From: Gammaproteobacteria bacterium | GTDB taxonomy: Bacteria; Pseudomonadota; Gammaproteobacteria; SZUA-229 | Reading direction: 5' to 3' | NCBI GenBank assembly: GCA_013138755.1 | Contig: WTCC01000338.1 | Coordinates: forward strand, 1 to 8,437 | DNA length: 8,437 bases | Part shown: one piece after another, positions 1 through 7,379 of the stretch | Layout: the number at the start of each line of letters is the position of its first letter | Numbering within the stretch: the stretch's first letter is position 1 | Program-made: the position numbers and the translations under genes | The notes under the pieces: generated by a model | The model's input: only the letters and a program-made list of their open reading frames with translations | Told to the model about the DNA's origin: nothing | The model's database searches: none

Positions 1-630
1 CGAAAGGTCAAGTGCTTCTATTAACTTAGGAGGAAGGTTCAACATCAGCTTCGCATCCGACCGACGGCATAATAATGATGCTTGCTCTAGCAGAACATAT
101 ACCTGAGCCATATCATTACAATCACTATCTTTTAAACGCAATTGAACTAATTTGATTTTCTGACTAAGCGCATTTTGTAATCTGTTATAAAAATCTTCGT
201 TAGAAAAAAATTCTCCTGTTATAAGATATTTATCCGGTAATTGTAATGCTTTTATAATTGCTTGATTAGCTTCAGGAAAATCATATTCTACTAATTGAGC
301 AATGGTGACCCATCTTACCTGCTGACCTTCAACACCTAACGCTTCACCCTGATAAGAGATAACTTTGCGAACATGAAGACAAACGGTTTTATCACTATCT
401 TGATAATGGTGTTTAATTGTTATCAATGGACGCGATTGTTTGATATCCAGATCAAGCTCTTCTTTTATCTCACGAATCAACGCTTGCTCATCCGTTTCAT
501 CGAATTCAACTTTACCGCCAGGAAATTCCCACAAACCACCTTGATGAGAGGTTTTATGGCGAAGGCTAATACAGACTTTATTTTTTTCGTTAACAATAAC
601 GGCAACGGCTACATGAACTGTATCAGACAT
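1..630 (-). CDS. mutT: Nudix hydrolase (MutT-like) fused to a ThiE-like domain, 3' end outside the window
   Basis: Open frame from an ATG at 630 to the window edge, 210 residues with no stop, so the C-terminus is missing. Residues 1-130 form a MutT-type Nudix domain. The Nudix box runs from G39 through E45 to R53-E54 and the metal-binding pair E57-E58. The position after L59, normally glycine, is D60. The FPEAN motif with N122 matches the E. coli MutT segment whose asparagine contacts 8-oxoguanine. From about residue 135 (YLIT, then LVQLR near 161-165 and LMLN near 195-198) it resembles the start of thiamine-phosphate synthase, ThiE. Such Nudix/ThiE-like fusions are known in gammaproteobacteria and often sit downstream of secA and argJ. 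Likely role: hydrolysis of oxidised dGTP. The ThiE-like part may bind or process a thiamine-like compound, but its activity is unproven. It starts 17 bases after argJ stops, so it is probably last in the secA transcript. No Shine-Dalgarno sequence is visible. Confidence 0.93.
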   Translation of the reverse strand, partial: MSDTVHVAVAVIVNEKNKVCISLRHKTSHQGGLWEFPGGKVEFDETDEQALIREIKEELDLDIKQSRPLITIKHHYQDSDKTVCLHVRKVISYQGEALGVEGQQVRWVTIAQLVEYDFPEANQAIIKALQLPDKYLITGEFFSNEDFYNRLQNALSQKIKLVQLRLKDSDCNDMAQVYVLLEQASLLCRRSDAKLMLNLPPKLIEALDLS

Positions 631-647
631 GAAATAAATATTAGTTT

Positions 648-1880
648 TTAAGAACGATACTCAGAGTTAATACGAACGTATTCATGCGACAGATCTGAGG
701 TCCATATCTGAGCCGAATGCTCACCTCTACCTAATTCAACTTTTATCAGAATCTCTTCTTGATTCATCACATTCTGACCTTTTTCTTCAGTATAGTCTTC
801 ATCCACACCACCCCTTTTAACTATACGCACATCGTCCAGGTAAATGTTAACTCCCGAGATATCTAGTTGTTCAATACCTGCCCTACCGACAGCAGCCAGG
901 ATTCTTCCCCAGTTCGGATCACTAGCGAACAGTGCTGTTTTCACCAGTGGTGAATGAGATATTGTATACGCAACATTTTTTGCTTCATCTATCGAATCTG
1001 CCTGTGTTACTTCAACGGTTACAAATTTTGTCGCTCCTTCTGCATCGCGAACAATGGCTTGCGCCAGCTGCTGACAAACTTCGTTTAAGGTTTGAGCAAA
1101 CATTTCCGCTTCAGGAGAGCTCGTATCAAGTTGCTTATTTTTTGCTGCTGCTGTCGCCACTATCACACAGGCATCATTCGTCGAAGTATCACCATCAACT
1201 GTTATTGCATTAAAGCTGTCCTCAACAACAGTAGATAAACATCGTTGTAAAAAATCAGCCTCGATGTCTGCATCAGTGGCTATAAAAGCCAGCATCGTTG
1301 CCATATTAGGACAGATCATGCCTGAACCTTTAGCGATACCACTGATAGTAATCTTCTGACCATCTAAGGCAATTGTTTTTGAAACCGCTTTAGCAATCGT
1401 GTCCGTTGTCATTATCCCGGTAGCGGCGGATAACCAGTTATCTTCATCAAGATTAGTGGCTATATCTAATATTCCGGATTGCATTACTGACATAGGCAAC
1501 TGCTCACCAATAACACCTGTGGAGAATGGTAGAACCTGTTCGGTCGATATATGTAGAGCTTCGGCTAACCAACGACAACTTTGCTCAGCATTTTTCAGAC
1601 CTCTATCACCGGTTCCTGCATTAGCGTTACCTGAGTTGATCAGTAAGGCACGAGGATGTAGTTGCGAGCTTTGACGCAGTGATAAATGTTTTTTTGCTAA
1701 AGTAACCGGAGCCGCACAGAACGCATTCTGGGTGAAAGTTGCTGCGCACGTAGCATCTTCATCAAATAGAAAAACAACCAGATCGTTACTACCACTTTTT
1801 TTAATGCCCGCAGCAACAGATGCAAGTTTTATTCCTGCAACGGGAAGAATATCATCAGGTTCAGATAATCCAACAGCCAT
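648..1880 (-). CDS. argJ: Glutamate N-acetyltransferase / amino-acid N-acetyltransferase ArgJ
   Basis: A 410-residue protein of normal family length. ArgJ moves the acetyl group from N-acetylornithine to glutamate in the cytoplasm, recycling acetyl in arginine synthesis. Some members also use acetyl-CoA; the sequence alone does not settle which type this is. The precursor cuts itself before the threonine of the ATML motif, which is present at A194-T195-M196-L197 after KGSGMICPNM, making T195 the expected N-terminal nucleophile of the beta chain. The oxyanion-hole TG pair is at T121-G122. DGDTSTND (229-236) and the C-terminal YVRINSEYRS are also characteristic. It begins 15 bases after the secA stop and ends 17 bases before the Nudix gene, so cotranscription with secA is likely. 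The N-terminus MAVGLSEPDDILPVAGI fits the family and supports this ATG, although there is no good ribosome-binding site. Frame intact. Confidence 0.98.
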   Translation of the reverse strand: MAVGLSEPDDILPVAGIKLASVAAGIKKSGSNDLVVFLFDEDATCAATFTQNAFCAAPVTLAKKHLSLRQSSQLHPRALLINSGNANAGTGDRGLKNAEQSCRWLAEALHISTEQVLPFSTGVIGEQLPMSVMQSGILDIATNLDEDNWLSAATGIMTTDTIAKAVSKTIALDGQKITISGIAKGSGMICPNMATMLAFIATDADIEADFLQRCLSTVVEDSFNAITVDGDTSTNDACVIVATAAAKNKQLDTSSPEAEMFAQTLNEVCQQLAQAIVRDAEGATKFVTVEVTQADSIDEAKNVAYTISHSPLVKTALFASDPNWGRILAAVGRAGIEQLDISGVNIYLDDVRIVKRGGVDEDYTEEKGQNVMNQEEILIKVELGRGEHSAQIWTSDLSHEYVRINSEYRS

Positions 1881-1895
1881 AGACGATAGCAGATC

Positions 1896-4625
1896 TTAAG
1901 TTAACTTACCGTGACATTGTTTATACTTTTTACCAGAGCCACAATAACAAGGTTCATTGCGCCCTATCTTTTTCTGTTCGCGCTCATAAGGCTGAGCTGA
2001 CTCTTCTTCATCACCCCGGGGCTCATCATCTGCATGTTCCTGTGGCATACTTTCTGCACTATCATGCTGATAGGTTACATTATGTACTTGCGGGTTCTCA
2101 TATGTATCTAGTTGCTCAGCTTGTTCATTAGCTTGAACTTGAACCTTCGATAAAACAGTTACCACTTCATATTTCATCCGCTCAAGCAGCTCTGTAAACA
2201 TTTCAAATGCTTCACGTTTATATTCCTGTTTAGGATTCTTCTGTGCGTATCCGCGTAAACCGATACTTTGCCTCAGATAATCCATTGCCGCTAAATGCTC
2301 TTTCCAGACTTTATCCAGCACATTTAGTACCACGTGTTTTTCATAGTTACGCATGCTGTCAACGCCAACGACTTGCTCTTTTGCTTCATATTCGTCAAGT
2401 ATCGTTGCATGAATTTTTCGACGAAGCCCGGCTTCATCCAGCATATTATCCTGCTCCAGCCAATCAGCAACAGGCATATTCTGCCCGAATTCCTCTGCCA
2501 GACCACTTTCCAAACCTTCGATATCCCATTGCTCGTCAAGACTGCCAGCAGGAATGCTAGTGGTAATAATGTTGTCGATTACTTCTTCACGGATGGATTT
2601 GATGGTATCAGACAGATCAGCCTCAGACATCATCTCATTACGCTGACTGTAGATTACTTTACGTTGATCATTTGCCACATCATCGTATTCAAGTAGTTGC
2701 TTACGGATATCATAGTTACTGCCTTCAACCTTACGTTGTGCATTTTCAATCGCTCTATTTACCCATGGATGCTCGATAGCCTCGCCTTCTTCCATGCCGA
2801 GTTTTTTCATCAAACTACCAACTTTATCTGATGCAAAGATGCGCATCAGATCATCCTGCAATGACAGATAAAAACGGCTGGACCCTGCGTCGCCCTGGCG
2901 GCCGGAACGACCACGTAACTGGTTGTCTATGCGACGAGATTCATGGCGTTCACTTCCTATAACGTGCAGACCGCCGGCATCTAATACTTCCTGATGACGT
3001 TTTTTCCAACTCTCATTTATCTCATTTAACTTCTCTTCCGATACCCCTTCGTTTTGTGCGAGTTCGGCTTCCAGGTTCCCGCCAAGTACGATATCCGTAC
3101 CACGGCCAGCCATGTTAGTTGCAATCGTTACTGCTGCAGGACGTCCTGCATGTTCGATGATATGCGCCTCATTTTCATGCTGTTTTGCATTTAATACGTT
3201 ATGTTTAATCTTATCCTTTTTTAGAATACCTGAGATGTGCTCAGACACTTCGATTGACGCAGTACCAACAAGTACCGGCTGTTTTCTTTCTATACAATCT
3301 TTAATGTCTTCGACTATGGCGTTAAATTTTTCATTTGGTGTCAGATACACCAGATCGGTACTATCGATACGCGCCATGGGTTTGTTGGTCGGAATGACAA
3401 CAACCTCAAGGTTATAGATCTGTAGTAATTCTTCAGCTTCTGTATCGGCAGTACCCGTCATACCAGAAAGTTTGTTATACAGCCTGAAATAATTCTGGAA
3501 AGTGATAGCCGCCAGTGTTTGACTTTCATTTTGGATCGGCACACCCTCTTTGGCTTCCATCGCCTGATGTAAACCTTCTGACCAACGGCGGCCGTCCATG
3601 GTACGACCAGTAAATTCATCTACGATGATAACTTCATTATTACGAACGATGTAATGTACATCTTTATCAAATAAAACTAAGGCACGTAGTGCTGCGTTTA
3701 AATAATGGATCAGATTGATATTTGTTGCGCTATATAAGGAATCATTTTCTTCAAGAAGACCCTCTCTAACGAGGATATCTTCGATTAACTGATGCCCTTG
3801 CTCAGTGATGTGAACACTTTTATTCTTTTCATCAATCGAGAAATCGCCTTCTTCAGGTTCATCTTTCGTTGTCAGCGGTCCTTCTTCAAGATTCTTAACG
3901 ATATCTTTAAACTTGAGATGCAGATCACTATTTTCACCGACTGCACCTGAAATGATTAACGGTGTTCTCGCCTCATCGATAAGAATAGAATCAACTTCAT
4001 CGACGATAGCAAAGTAAGGTTCACGCTGTACTTTTTCTTCGGCAGTAAACGCCATATTATCGCGCAGATAATCAAAACCAAATTCATTGTTAGTGCCATA
4101 AGTTATATCGGCGGCATAAGCTAGCTTTTTCGCGGCGTGATCCATTCCTGAAATACTGACACCCGTTGTCATGCCCAAGAAATCATATAATTTCCCCATC
4201 CATTGCGCATCACGAGCCGCCAGATAATCATTAACCGTAACAACATGCACACCTTTACCGGGTAGTGCATTTAGATATGCAGCTAAGGTTGCAACAAGAG
4301 TTTTACCTTCACCCGTACGCATCTCAGCAATCTTGCCATTATGTAAAACTATGCCACCGATAAGCTGCACATCAAAGTGACGCATATCAAAAACTCTGCG
4401 ACCGGCTTCACGAACGGTAGCAAACGCTTCTGGAAGTAACTGTTCTATGGTTTCACCGTTAGATAAACGGTTTCGGAATTCCTCGGTTTTTTCTGCTAAC
4501 TGCCCATCATTTAACGCTTCAAACTCAGCCTCAAGTGCATTGATCAGCACGACAGTTTTACGGTGTTTTTTTATCAGCCGATCATTACGGCTACCGAACA
4601 CCTTTTTTACAGCATTGAAAATCAT
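1896..4625 (-). CDS. secA: Preprotein translocase ATPase SecA
   Basis: A 909-residue protein (E. coli SecA has 901). SecA is the ATP-driven motor that pushes unfolded preproteins through SecYEG. The N-terminus [16 protein letters not shown] aligns without gaps to the E. coli start, fixing the ATG. Walker A is MRTGEGKT (G105-T109), and the Walker B/DEAD-box motif is DEVD (209-212), followed by [15 protein letters not shown]. The preprotein cross-linking region spans roughly 230-370 with VDEFTGR at 335-341. The second nucleotide-binding fold holds [13 protein letters not shown] (505-517) and the arginine-rich RGRSGRQGD (571-579). Helical scaffold and wing regions follow to about 835, then an acidic linker and the zinc/SecB-binding tail with ligands C893, C895, C904 and H905. 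No frameshift or missing motif. It probably heads a secA-argJ-Nudix transcript from the promoter at 4700-4728. There is no secM-like gene upstream. An AGG sits 13 bases before the ATG, too far for a normal Shine-Dalgarno sequence. Confidence 0.99.
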   Translation of the reverse strand: MIFNAVKKVFGSRNDRLIKKHRKTVVLINALEAEFEALNDGQLAEKTEEFRNRLSNGETIEQLLPEAFATVREAGRRVFDMRHFDVQLIGGIVLHNGKIAEMRTGEGKTLVATLAAYLNALPGKGVHVVTVNDYLAARDAQWMGKLYDFLGMTTGVSISGMDHAAKKLAYAADITYGTNNEFGFDYLRDNMAFTAEEKVQREPYFAIVDEVDSILIDEARTPLIISGAVGENSDLHLKFKDIVKNLEEGPLTTKDEPEEGDFSIDEKNKSVHITEQGHQLIEDILVREGLLEENDSLYSATNINLIHYLNAALRALVLFDKDVHYIVRNNEVIIVDEFTGRTMDGRRWSEGLHQAMEAKEGVPIQNESQTLAAITFQNYFRLYNKLSGMTGTADTEAEELLQIYNLEVVVIPTNKPMARIDSTDLVYLTPNEKFNAIVEDIKDCIERKQPVLVGTASIEVSEHISGILKKDKIKHNVLNAKQHENEAHIIEHAGRPAAVTIATNMAGRGTDIVLGGNLEAELAQNEGVSEEKLNEINESWKKRHQEVLDAGGLHVIGSERHESRRIDNQLRGRSGRQGDAGSSRFYLSLQDDLMRIFASDKVGSLMKKLGMEEGEAIEHPWVNRAIENAQRKVEGSNYDIRKQLLEYDDVANDQRKVIYSQRNEMMSEADLSDTIKSIREEVIDNIITTSIPAGSLDEQWDIEGLESGLAEEFGQNMPVADWLEQDNMLDEAGLRRKIHATILDEYEAKEQVVGVDSMRNYEKHVVLNVLDKVWKEHLAAMDYLRQSIGLRGYAQKNPKQEYKREAFEMFTELLERMKYEVVTVLSKVQVQANEQAEQLDTYENPQVHNVTYQHDSAESMPQEHADDEPRGDEEESAQPYEREQKKIGRNEPCYCGSGKKYKQCHGKLT

Positions 4626-4655
4626 TATAATTGTTTAACCTGTAGCTTCTGAGAT

Positions 4656-4678
4656 GAAGGCACCTGGAGAGCACCTTC
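4656..4678 (-). promoter_or_regulatory. Imperfect hairpin in the secA 5' leader
   Basis: In the minus-strand RNA, arms GAAGGUGC and GUGCCUUC can pair through 8 positions (six Watson-Crick, two G-U) around a 7-base loop. The hairpin ends 30 bases before the secA ATG and lies downstream of the candidate promoter, so it would be in the leader. It has no U-run after it and is not an intrinsic terminator. A role in secA translation or RNA stability is inference. Confidence 0.35.
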
Positions 4679-4689
4679 TAATAGTAAAA

Positions 4690-4702
4690 AATACGACGTA
4701 TT
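4690..4702. promoter_or_regulatory. Perfect 6+1+6 palindrome at the secA promoter
   Basis: AATACG and CGTATT flank one central base. The palindrome overlaps the downstream half of the candidate -10 hexamer (4700-4705) and covers the expected transcription start. That is where a repressor would bind, but a 12-base match of this kind can occur by chance and no known operator was recognised. Confidence 0.25.
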
Positions 4703-4728
4703 ATGCCTGAGAACCAGCGTCAGGTCAT
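4700..4728 (-). promoter_or_regulatory. Candidate sigma-70 promoter for secA-argJ-Nudix
   Basis: On the minus strand ATGACC (4723-4728, four of six matches to TTGACA) and CATAAT (4700-4705, five of six to TATAAT) are separated by exactly 17 bases. Transcription would begin near 4692-4694, giving a leader of about 70 bases before secA that contains the hairpin at 4656-4678. It is the best promoter-like pair found in the gap between the M23 gene and secA. Confidence 0.45.
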
Positions 4729-4812
4729 TTAAAATTGAGGAAAATCAAGGAAGTTCAGATAACGTATCAACCAACCGGATACACCAGATAAGACTGATTG
4801 TTTCGAGAATTT

Positions 4813-5718
4813 CTAACGTAATGCAACAAATCGAGTCGGATCAATCTGCCGGTCATTTTTCAGCACTTCAAAATGAACATGAGGACCTGTTGATCGTCCA
4901 GTTGAACCCATTTTAGAAATAACCTGTCCCTTTTCTACACTATCACCAACTTCGACCAATAACTTTGCATTATGGCCATAACGCGTGGTGTAACCGTTGC
5001 CATGATTAATTTCAACAAGATGACCGTAACCATAACGATCTCCAGCCCAGGTGACAACGCCGTTAGCAACAGCAATAATTTCACTGCCTTCTTTACCAGC
5101 AAAATCCATACCCTTATGCATCGCTAGCTTCCCGGAGAAAGGATCTGTACGTTTACCAAAATATGACGATGTCCAACCTTTCAAAATCGGACGCCCACGA
5201 GGTTTTGACTCGCGTTTTAGCTGACGATTCATTATCACATCTTCAAGCACATCCAATTGATCTTCCCTGCTAGACAGCTGCTTATCGAGATTAGCGATCA
5301 CATTAACAAAATCTACGCGAGCAACACTGTCTTTGCTTGCCGGTCCGCCATATGAAGGTGAGCTTTTAAAATCAAACTCTTTCGAATCAAGCTTTGCCAC
5401 CTTAACAAGGCGTTGCCCTAAAGCGTTGAGCCGAATAACATTTGCCTGCATCTTTCCTAAACGGGCAGCCAGAGCATCTAGTTCAGATCCTGCAGATTGT
5501 CTCGCTTCGTGAATAAGTACTTTTTGTTCAAGAACATCCTGCTCAAGTTCGACCAACTGACTGACTGCCGCATTAGTTGTACCATACCAATAGCCAGCAC
5601 TGACCAATAGCCCCGCAAAAAGACTTATAATGGCAGTGCAGGCAATAAGCTGACGTGAACCATCGAGCTGACAGCGAACTGGTTTCCCCTTAAATTTTCC
5701 TACAAAAATTATATTCAT
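4813..5718 (-). CDS. Membrane-anchored M23 (LytM-type) peptidoglycan endopeptidase
   Basis: A 301-residue protein. A short basic cytoplasmic N-terminus is followed by one membrane segment at about 23-46, so the rest should face the periplasm as a type II membrane protein. Residues about 52-110 and 138-168 are heptad-like and likely coiled coil. The C-terminal 110 residues form an M23 zinc peptidase domain: H201 and D205 (HKGMD) and H282 (HVH, 280-282) are the expected zinc ligands, and H249 (YGHN) the catalytic histidine. All are present, so this is probably an active D,D-endopeptidase rather than an EnvC/NlpD-type activator. A similar gene occupies this place upstream of secA in Pseudomonas. 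Its substrate and any link to division are inferred. The ATG is preceded by AT-rich sequence with no Shine-Dalgarno motif. Two TATAAT hexamers (5720-5725, 5728-5733) lie almost on the start codon but lack good -35 partners. No terminator hairpin was found after the TAG stop. Confidence 0.95.
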   Translation of the reverse strand: MNIIFVGKFKGKPVRCQLDGSRQLIACTAIISLFAGLLVSAGYWYGTTNAAVSQLVELEQDVLEQKVLIHEARQSAGSELDALAARLGKMQANVIRLNALGQRLVKVAKLDSKEFDFKSSPSYGGPASKDSVARVDFVNVIANLDKQLSSREDQLDVLEDVIMNRQLKRESKPRGRPILKGWTSSYFGKRTDPFSGKLAMHKGMDFAGKEGSEIIAVANGVVTWAGDRYGYGHLVEINHGNGYTTRYGHNAKLLVEVGDSVEKGQVISKMGSTGRSTGPHVHFEVLKNDRQIDPTRFVALR

Positions 5719-5796
5719 AATTATATTATTATAAGTAACAACACTTTTTTAATTAGACAGATACAGTATAGACAAAATGTCGATTTTTTTAGCACT
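5719..5796. promoter_or_regulatory. Divergent promoter region between the M23 gene and dciA
   Basis: This 78-base, very AT-rich gap must drive both divergent genes unless they are read from elsewhere. It holds TAGACA twice as direct repeats 15 bases apart (5754-5759, 5769-5774), the odd palindrome ATACAGTAT between them (5761-5769), and an inverted GACA/TGTC pair at 5771-5781. TATAGA at 5767-5772 could be a weak plus-strand -10 for dciA. No convincing -35/-10 pair was found for either gene. Confidence 0.4.
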
Positions 5797-6279
5797 ATGA
5801 AGCCAATAAATGAACAAATAAGCTCCAAATTCATAGCGCAAGCTAGAAAGTTAGACCAATATACACGAATTTTACATCAGATATTGCCTATTGAGTGCCG
5901 TAACCATGTGCAAATCGCCAATATTCGTCAACAAAACTTGATGCTAATTACAGATTCTCCCGTATGGACAACCCGATTACGTCAGCTTTCCCCTCAAATT
6001 CTTCAGTTTTTGCGCGAGAATACCGCTGAGGATGGGCAAATTATTCACCACGTACAGATTAGTACACGATATCAGAACAATAATGTGAGAGAACAGAAAG
6101 CCTTAGCAGAGAAAAACCGATTAAAACCTTCAATTAGTGAAACGACGGCTAATTTACTATCTCAGTCAGCAAACAGCATTGATGACCAGCAGCTAAAAGA
6201 AGCACTATTGCGTGTTGCTAGCCATAGCACTGCCGACAACATGACACCCACTATCGATAAACAGAAAAAACCAGAGTAA
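5797..6279 (+). CDS. dciA: DciA/DUF721-family replicative helicase loader
   Basis: A 160-residue protein and the only gene here on the plus strand. Residues about 12-75 match the DUF721 pattern: a helical ARKLDQYTRILHQILP segment, then VQIANIRQQNLMLITDSPVWTTRLRQL with the characteristic tryptophan W57 and R60-L61-R62. DciA proteins replace DnaC as loaders of the DnaB helicase at replication forks in most bacteria; a DUF721 gene next to lpxC and secA is the usual gammaproteobacterial location. After about residue 95 the protein becomes charged and low in complexity, apart from a likely helix pair at 112-142 (SISETTANLL, then DDQQLKEALLRV). A disordered or short-helical tail is typical of the family. 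Start: the ATG at 5797 places the conserved helix close to the N-terminus as expected, but TTTTTTTAGCACT before it offers no Shine-Dalgarno sequence. It converges with lpxC, with no clear terminator between. Family assignment is fairly firm; helicase loading in this organism is inferred. Confidence 0.88.
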   Translation: MKPINEQISSKFIAQARKLDQYTRILHQILPIECRNHVQIANIRQQNLMLITDSPVWTTRLRQLSPQILQFLRENTAEDGQIIHHVQISTRYQNNNVREQKALAEKNRLKPSISETTANLLSQSANSIDDQQLKEALLRVASHSTADNMTPTIDKQKKPE

Positions 6280-6333
6280 CAGTTTTTTTCTACACCACAG
6301 TGATTGCAACTTAACGGTATAAACTTTTAAGAT

Positions 6334-7248
6334 CTAGAAAGTTTGTAATGGCTGCGCGTACGAGATAGGTGATGAAGCCTTTTCATCTTCAAAAGTTACT
6401 TCTTCCCATGCTTCTTTATCTGCACACAAAGCTTTTAATAATTTATTATTAAGCGCATGCCCAGAGCGATAGCCAGAAAAAGCACCTATAGAACTATGAC
6501 CTAATAAGTACAGGTCACCGATGGCATCTAAAATTTTATGTTTTACAAACTCATCTTCATAACGCAAACCGTCTTCATTCAACACACGATATTCATCGAC
6601 AACGATCGCATTATCAATGCTGCCACCTAATGCTAAGTTATTTTTACGTAATGCTTCGATATCACTCATAAAACCAAAAGTACGCGCACGACTAACCTCT
6701 TTTACAAATGAGGTTGTCGAAAAATCGATTTCAGCTGTGCATGGGGCATCCTTAAATGCAGGATGATCGAAATCAATCGCAAAACTAACTTTGAATCCAT
6801 CAAAAGGATCAAAGCGTGCCCACTTACCTTCTTCTTCAACAATAACTGATTTTTTAATCCGGATAAAACGTTTAGGCGCGTCTTGCTCAACAATACCAGC
6901 AGACTGTATCAGAAATACAAACGGACCAGAGCTCCCATCCATGATAGGAACTTCTGACGCACTGACATCAACATAAGCATTATCGATACCCAGACCAGCC
7001 ATCGCTGATAACAGATGTTCGACGGTAGAAACACTCACACCATCTTGTTCCAGCGTGGTCGATAACAAAGTTGCGCCGACGTTCATCGCATTGGCCTTAA
7101 TTTCAACCGGCTCATTTAAATCAACACGGCGAAATACTACACCCGTCTCCGGTTGAGCCGGACGCAATGTCAGATAAACTTTTTCACCAGAATGTAAACC
7201 AACACCAGTGGCTCGGATCACATTTTTTAAGGTTCTTTGTCTAATCAA
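6334..7248 (-). CDS. lpxC: UDP-3-O-acyl-N-acetylglucosamine deacetylase LpxC
   Basis: LpxC removes the acetyl group from UDP-3-O-acyl-GlcNAc, the committed step of lipid A synthesis, in the cytoplasm. With a TTG start at 7248 the protein has 304 residues (E. coli 305) and begins [23 protein letters not shown], aligning with the E. coli start MIKQRTLK. Zinc ligands H78, H237 and D241, general base E77 and H264 (SGHALNNK) are all present, as are the [11 protein letters not shown] and SRARTFGFM motifs. An in-frame GTG at 7263 would add five residues with no family counterpart. The GGGA nine bases before the TTG is a modest ribosome-binding site, better than anything before the GTG. No ATG is available near the conserved start. 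ftsZ lies upstream on the same strand across a 209-base gap with a candidate promoter of its own. LpxC is degraded by FtsH through its C-terminal tail in E. coli; the tail here (SYAQPLQTF) differs, so that control cannot be assumed. Confidence 0.97.
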   Translation of the reverse strand: MIRQRTLKNVIRATGVGLHSGEKVYLTLRPAQPETGVVFRRVDLNEPVEIKANAMNVGATLLSTTLEQDGVSVSTVEHLLSAMAGLGIDNAYVDVSASEVPIMDGSSGPFVFLIQSAGIVEQDAPKRFIRIKKSVIVEEEGKWARFDPFDGFKVSFAIDFDHPAFKDAPCTAEIDFSTTSFVKEVSRARTFGFMSDIEALRKNNLALGGSIDNAIVVDEYRVLNEDGLRYEDEFVKHKILDAIGDLYLLGHSSIGAFSGYRSGHALNNKLLKALCADKEAWEEVTFEDEKASSPISYAQPLQTF

Positions 7249-7300
7249 AATCTCAATTCCCACTTACCAACGTTTAAATTGCAGCTACAGTCTATTAAGC

Positions 7301-7324
7301 GCCGTATTATCACATAATAACGGC
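7301..7324. repeat. Near-perfect inverted repeat over the lpxC promoter
   Basis: Plus-strand arms GCCGTATTAT and ATAATAACGGC pair along ten positions around CAC, with a single extra A in the right arm. The repeat covers the candidate lpxC -10. It could be an operator, or a small hairpin in any transcript reading through from ftsZ. No U-run follows it on the minus strand, so it is not a terminator for that direction. Confidence 0.5.
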
Positions 7325-7334
7325 CTAATTTAAA
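7306..7334 (-). promoter_or_regulatory. Candidate promoter for lpxC
   Basis: Minus strand: TTTAAA (7329-7334, four of six to TTGACA), a 17-base spacer, and GATAAT (7306-7311, five of six to TATAAT) preceded by TGT, an extended -10 element. Transcription would begin near 7298-7300, giving a leader of about 50 bases before the TTG start. Confidence 0.45.
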
Positions 7335-7379
7335 ATAGACTAGTTATCCTTACAATATCTAGCGCTTACGAAGCTATCT

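Noticed and set aside
201..210. Seven-base homopolymer in the Nudix/ThiE-like gene as a possible frameshift
   Set aside because: The frame before and after encodes continuous Nudix and ThiE-like sequence, so no shift is present.
373..651. 92-residue plus-strand ORF
   Set aside because: It lies opposite the Nudix gene, whose protein is clearly conserved, and its translation shows no recognisable domain.
932..1674. Two plus-strand ORFs (932-1213 and 1399-1674)
   Set aside because: Both are antisense to argJ, have biased composition and resemble no family; they are by-products of the argJ frame.
2243..4638. Several short ORFs on both strands within secA (for example 2334-2696 and 3112-3417)
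   Set aside because: They overlap the uninterrupted 909-codon secA frame and have no family features.
4579..4675. Possible SecM-like small ORF starting at a GTG in the secA leader and running into secA
   Set aside because: About 30 codons, no signal peptide, no arrest motif and no ribosome-binding site; it ends inside the secA start region.
4706..4724. Inverted CCTGA/TCAGG repeat between the M23 gene and secA as a terminator
   Set aside because: Five-base arms, a 9-base loop and no U-run; it also falls in the spacer of the secA promoter.
4764..4782. GTATC/GATAC inverted repeat after the M23 gene
   Set aside because: Only five paired bases with a 9-base loop and no U-run; likely chance.
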